Assembly (NCBI GenBank): GCA_947311265.1
Contig: CAMZKQ010000082.1
Span: 1-18,653, forward strand
Direction: 5' to 3'
DNA length: 18,653 bases
Source of the DNA: an uncultured Chlorobiota bacterium
Lineage (GTDB): Bacteria; Bacteroidota; Bacteroidia; Bacteroidales; JAADGE01
Shown: one piece after another, positions 17,029 through 18,653 of the stretch
Layout of the letters: the number at the start of each line of letters is the position of its first letter
Position numbering within the stretch: position 1 is the stretch's first letter
Program-made: the position numbers and the translations under genes
The notes under the pieces: generated by a model
Told to the model about the DNA's origin: nothing
What the model saw: only the letters and a program-made list of their open reading frames with translations
Databases searched by the model: none

Positions 17029-17655
17029 TTAGATATGCGGTAGTTTTTCGTTAAATTTAATTTCTAATATTTTTTTTATGGATTTTATTTTGTACTCATA
17101 CCCTTCTGAATGCAAGGAGGTTACAAATTCTGAATGCAGTCTTCCTTTGCGGTAGCTGGGTTCTCGCTTGGGGTGCTTTAGGTATTTCTCAATAGTGCTA
17201 ATATTTTCTGAAACATTGAGTACTGCGTGGTAAAATACAGTATCTGCCTTGCGGTAGATTGATGAGCCAAGTATTTTTTTTTCGCCAATAGAAATATCGG
17301 AGATGCCTTTTTGATTTAAGTGCTTAATGCCCAGTTGGGCAAGTGCCGAAATAATTATTTGGTTGATAATCTCAAAATACTTGTGTGTATTGAGTGCATT
17401 TTCTGTTGTTATTTTAACTGCAATAACAAGGGTTTTGGGGCTCAAAATAACTGCTTCGCCGCCAGAGGGGCGTTTGAGTATTTCAATATTATTTTTTCTG
17501 GCAAGTGTTGTAAATACCGACTTTTCTCTACTGTTGGAACGCCCAATGATAATGTAAAATTTGTCAGGTATCCAAAGCGAAAAATCAGTAGATTTATTAC
17601 TTTCAAAAATGCTAAAATCGGGTAATTTATAATTTTCCGCTTTGAGTTCCTGCAT
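17029..17655 (-). CDS. Lipoate-protein ligase / lipoyl (octanoyl) transferase family protein
   Basis: This BPL_LplA_LipB family protein attaches lipoate or octanoate to a lysine of E2 or GcvH proteins. Visible motifs are I-I-I-G-R-S, the substrate loop R-P-S-G-G-E-A-V, the G-I-S-D-I-S-I-G-E-K-K-I-L-G-S-S segment with the conserved lysine of LplA-type enzymes, and F-Y-H-A-V-L-N-V. I place the start at ATG 17655 (208 residues). It follows the stop of the dihydrolipoyl dehydrogenase gene with one base between, and the family N-terminus begins here. ATGs at 17676 and 17748 are in frame but would overlap the upstream gene by up to 92 bases. The third Gly of the usual R-x-x-G-G-G loop is Glu, as can happen in divergent members. 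Whether it uses free lipoate, lipoyl-AMP or octanoyl-ACP cannot be read from sequence. Confidence 0.85.
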   Translation of the reverse strand: MQELKAENYKLPDFSIFESNKSTDFSLWIPDKFYIIIGRSNSREKSVFTTLARKNNIEILKRPSGGEAVILSPKTLVIAVKITTENALNTHKYFEIINQIIISALAQLGIKHLNQKGISDISIGEKKILGSSIYRKADTVFYHAVLNVSENISTIEKYLKHPKREPSYRKGRLHSEFVTSLHSEGYEYKIKSIKKILEIKFNEKLPHI

Positions 17656-17656
17656 T

Positions 17657-18653
17657 TTATTTGTGTATTGCTCCATCAATGCCTTCAAACCCGGCTTCCA
17701 TAAATATTTCGGAAACAGTAGGGTGTGCGTGTACAGTTTGTGCGACATCGTAAATGGTTGATTCTAACTGCATAAATGCCGAGGCTTCGGCAATCATATC
17801 GGTAGCATTTGGTGCAACAATCTGTACACCAAGTACTTCGCCGTATTTTGTTTCGGATAGGATTCTTATGAATCCTTCATTGTTGCCTTCTGTCATTGCT
17901 TTTCCGTTGGCAGAAAGAGGGAAAATACTTTCTTTGTAGTCGGTATTTTCGGCTTTTATTTCTTGCTCTGTAAGCCCTATTTGTGCAATTTCTGGTACGG
18001 TGTACATATTTATAGGGTACTTTTTTATATCCAATTCTTGGTTAATGCCCTTTATTTTATTGATAACAAAAAGCCCTTGTGCCGAGCCAATATGGGCAAA
18101 GCGGCTTTTCCCGTTTACATCGCCTATGGCAAAAATTGATGGGATATTTGTTCTGCAATCGTTATCTGTTTTAATATAGCCGTTTTCGGTGTCTATATTT
18201 ACCGCAGATTTTGGGAAAATTCCCAATCTTTTTTTTGTGTTGATAATCATATCACATTTTACCGTTTTTTCGCCTACTTTAAGGTTGCCATCGGAGTAAT
18301 TATCAGTTGTATCAAGCGTTTGGTTAAACACAATCTCAATTCTTTCTTTTTTGAAAAGGGTAATAAGGTAGTCGGACAAATAATTATCTGAAAGTGGCAA
18401 TATGCTCTGAGTATCAGCCACAAGCGTAACTGTTTTTCCAATCATTTTAAAGAATTGAGCCAGCTCTACTGCAACGGCATCATTTCCTGCAACAACGATA
18501 TTTTGTGGAAGTTCTCGTTCTATAAATAGATTTTTTACATCTACAACCAAGTCGTTGTGCTGGCTTGTAATGGCTGGTGATTTTGAGCCTGTGGCAATGA
18601 GTATATGGTCGGCTTCAAAGCTGCGGTTATCAGCAAAGACTGTGGTTGGCGAA
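17657..18653 (-). CDS. lpdA: Dihydrolipoyl dehydrogenase (E3), N-terminal part outside window
   Basis: The frame stays open to the right edge, so the gene starts beyond 18653; the visible 331 residues are about 70% of the usual ~460. It begins inside the FAD domain (A-D-H-I-L-I-A-T-G-S). The NAD-binding fold follows (N-I-V-V-A-G-N-D-A-V-A-V-E-L-A), then the FAD phosphate motif F-A-I-G-D-V and the dimerisation domain, with Y-T-V-P-E-I-A-Q-I-G-L-T-E and the active-site H-A-H-P-T-V-S-E (17731-17708), whose His-Glu pair is the E3 acid/base. E3 reoxidises dihydrolipoamide on 2-oxoacid dehydrogenase E2 or glycine cleavage H protein, making NADH. The redox disulfide is outside the window. The nucleotide loop reads G-N-D-A-V-A where most E3s have G-G-G-x-I-G, closer to the mercuric-reductase-like style. 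It is directly upstream of the lipoate ligase gene, probably in one operon. Confidence 0.9.
   Translation of the reverse strand, partial: SPTTVFADNRSFEADHILIATGSKSPAITSQHNDLVVDVKNLFIERELPQNIVVAGNDAVAVELAQFFKMIGKTVTLVADTQSILPLSDNYLSDYLITLFKKERIEIVFNQTLDTTDNYSDGNLKVGEKTVKCDMIINTKKRLGIFPKSAVNIDTENGYIKTDNDCRTNIPSIFAIGDVNGKSRFAHIGSAQGLFVINKIKGINQELDIKKYPINMYTVPEIAQIGLTEQEIKAENTDYKESIFPLSANGKAMTEGNNEGFIRILSETKYGEVLGVQIVAPNATDMIAEASAFMQLESTIYDVAQTVHAHPTVSEIFMEAGFEGIDGAIHK

Noticed and set aside
17656..17748. Longer lipoate-ligase N-terminus starting at 17748 or 17676
   Set aside because: It overlaps the conserved C-terminus of the E3 gene, and the extra residues do not resemble the family. ATG 17655 directly follows the E3 stop.
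18548..18550. TTG as the start of the dihydrolipoyl dehydrogenase gene
   Set aside because: The frame continues to the right edge and the upstream part encodes the conserved I-L-I-A-T-G-S segment.

Overview
The window looks like chromosomal DNA from a low-GC member of the Bacteroidota (Cytophaga/Flavobacteria-like). The signs are AT-rich genes with almost no Shine-Dalgarno sequences, matches to the Bacteroidota promoter TTG-N19-TAnnTTTG, a HAMP-GAF-SpoIIE phosphatase of a layout common in that phylum, a GH3-like/beta-lactamase-like fusion known there, and several small families I associate with it. I see no tRNA, rRNA, CRISPR array, insertion sequence or prophage block. All identities come from reading motifs; no database search was possible.

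Region 1 (1-4016, + strand) is the 3' part of a very large envelope gene that begins upstream of the window. It encodes about seven copies of a ~164-residue, probably all-helical super-repeat, each built from four smaller modules. A carboxypeptidase-regulatory-like beta domain and a C-terminal OmpA-like peptidoglycan-binding domain follow, but they lie in another frame. A +1 shift around an A-run at 3394-3397 separates the repeats from the anchor.

Region 2 (4017-7210) has a membrane-bound SpoIIE-type phosphatase (+). It converges, across a possible bidirectional terminator, on a minus-strand gene resembling the GNAT-like module of phage Hef-type homing endonucleases.

Region 3 (7211-14204, + strand) has a lipoprotein that may be DUF3142/TIM-barrel-like, overlapped by 65 bases by an exported helical-repeat protein. 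Next comes a 1002-residue protein joining a GH3-like region, which seems to have lost its catalytic residues, to an intact serine beta-lactamase-like hydrolase. After it are a small gene that seems frame-disrupted at an A8 run and a 63-residue cysteine-rich protein.

Region 4 (14213-18653, minus strand) is housekeeping: mutS, preceded by a strong Bacteroidota promoter match that overlaps a 20-bp palindrome, then a lipoate-protein ligase-like gene directly downstream of a dihydrolipoyl dehydrogenase gene that runs off the right edge. The last two form a sensible lipoate/2-oxoacid dehydrogenase unit: one attaches the lipoyl group and the other reoxidises it.

The least explained item is the hierarchical repeat protein with its OmpA anchor. 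The lipoprotein/helical-repeat pair and the GH3-like/beta-lactamase fusion come next. Nothing here amounts by itself to a proven new system.
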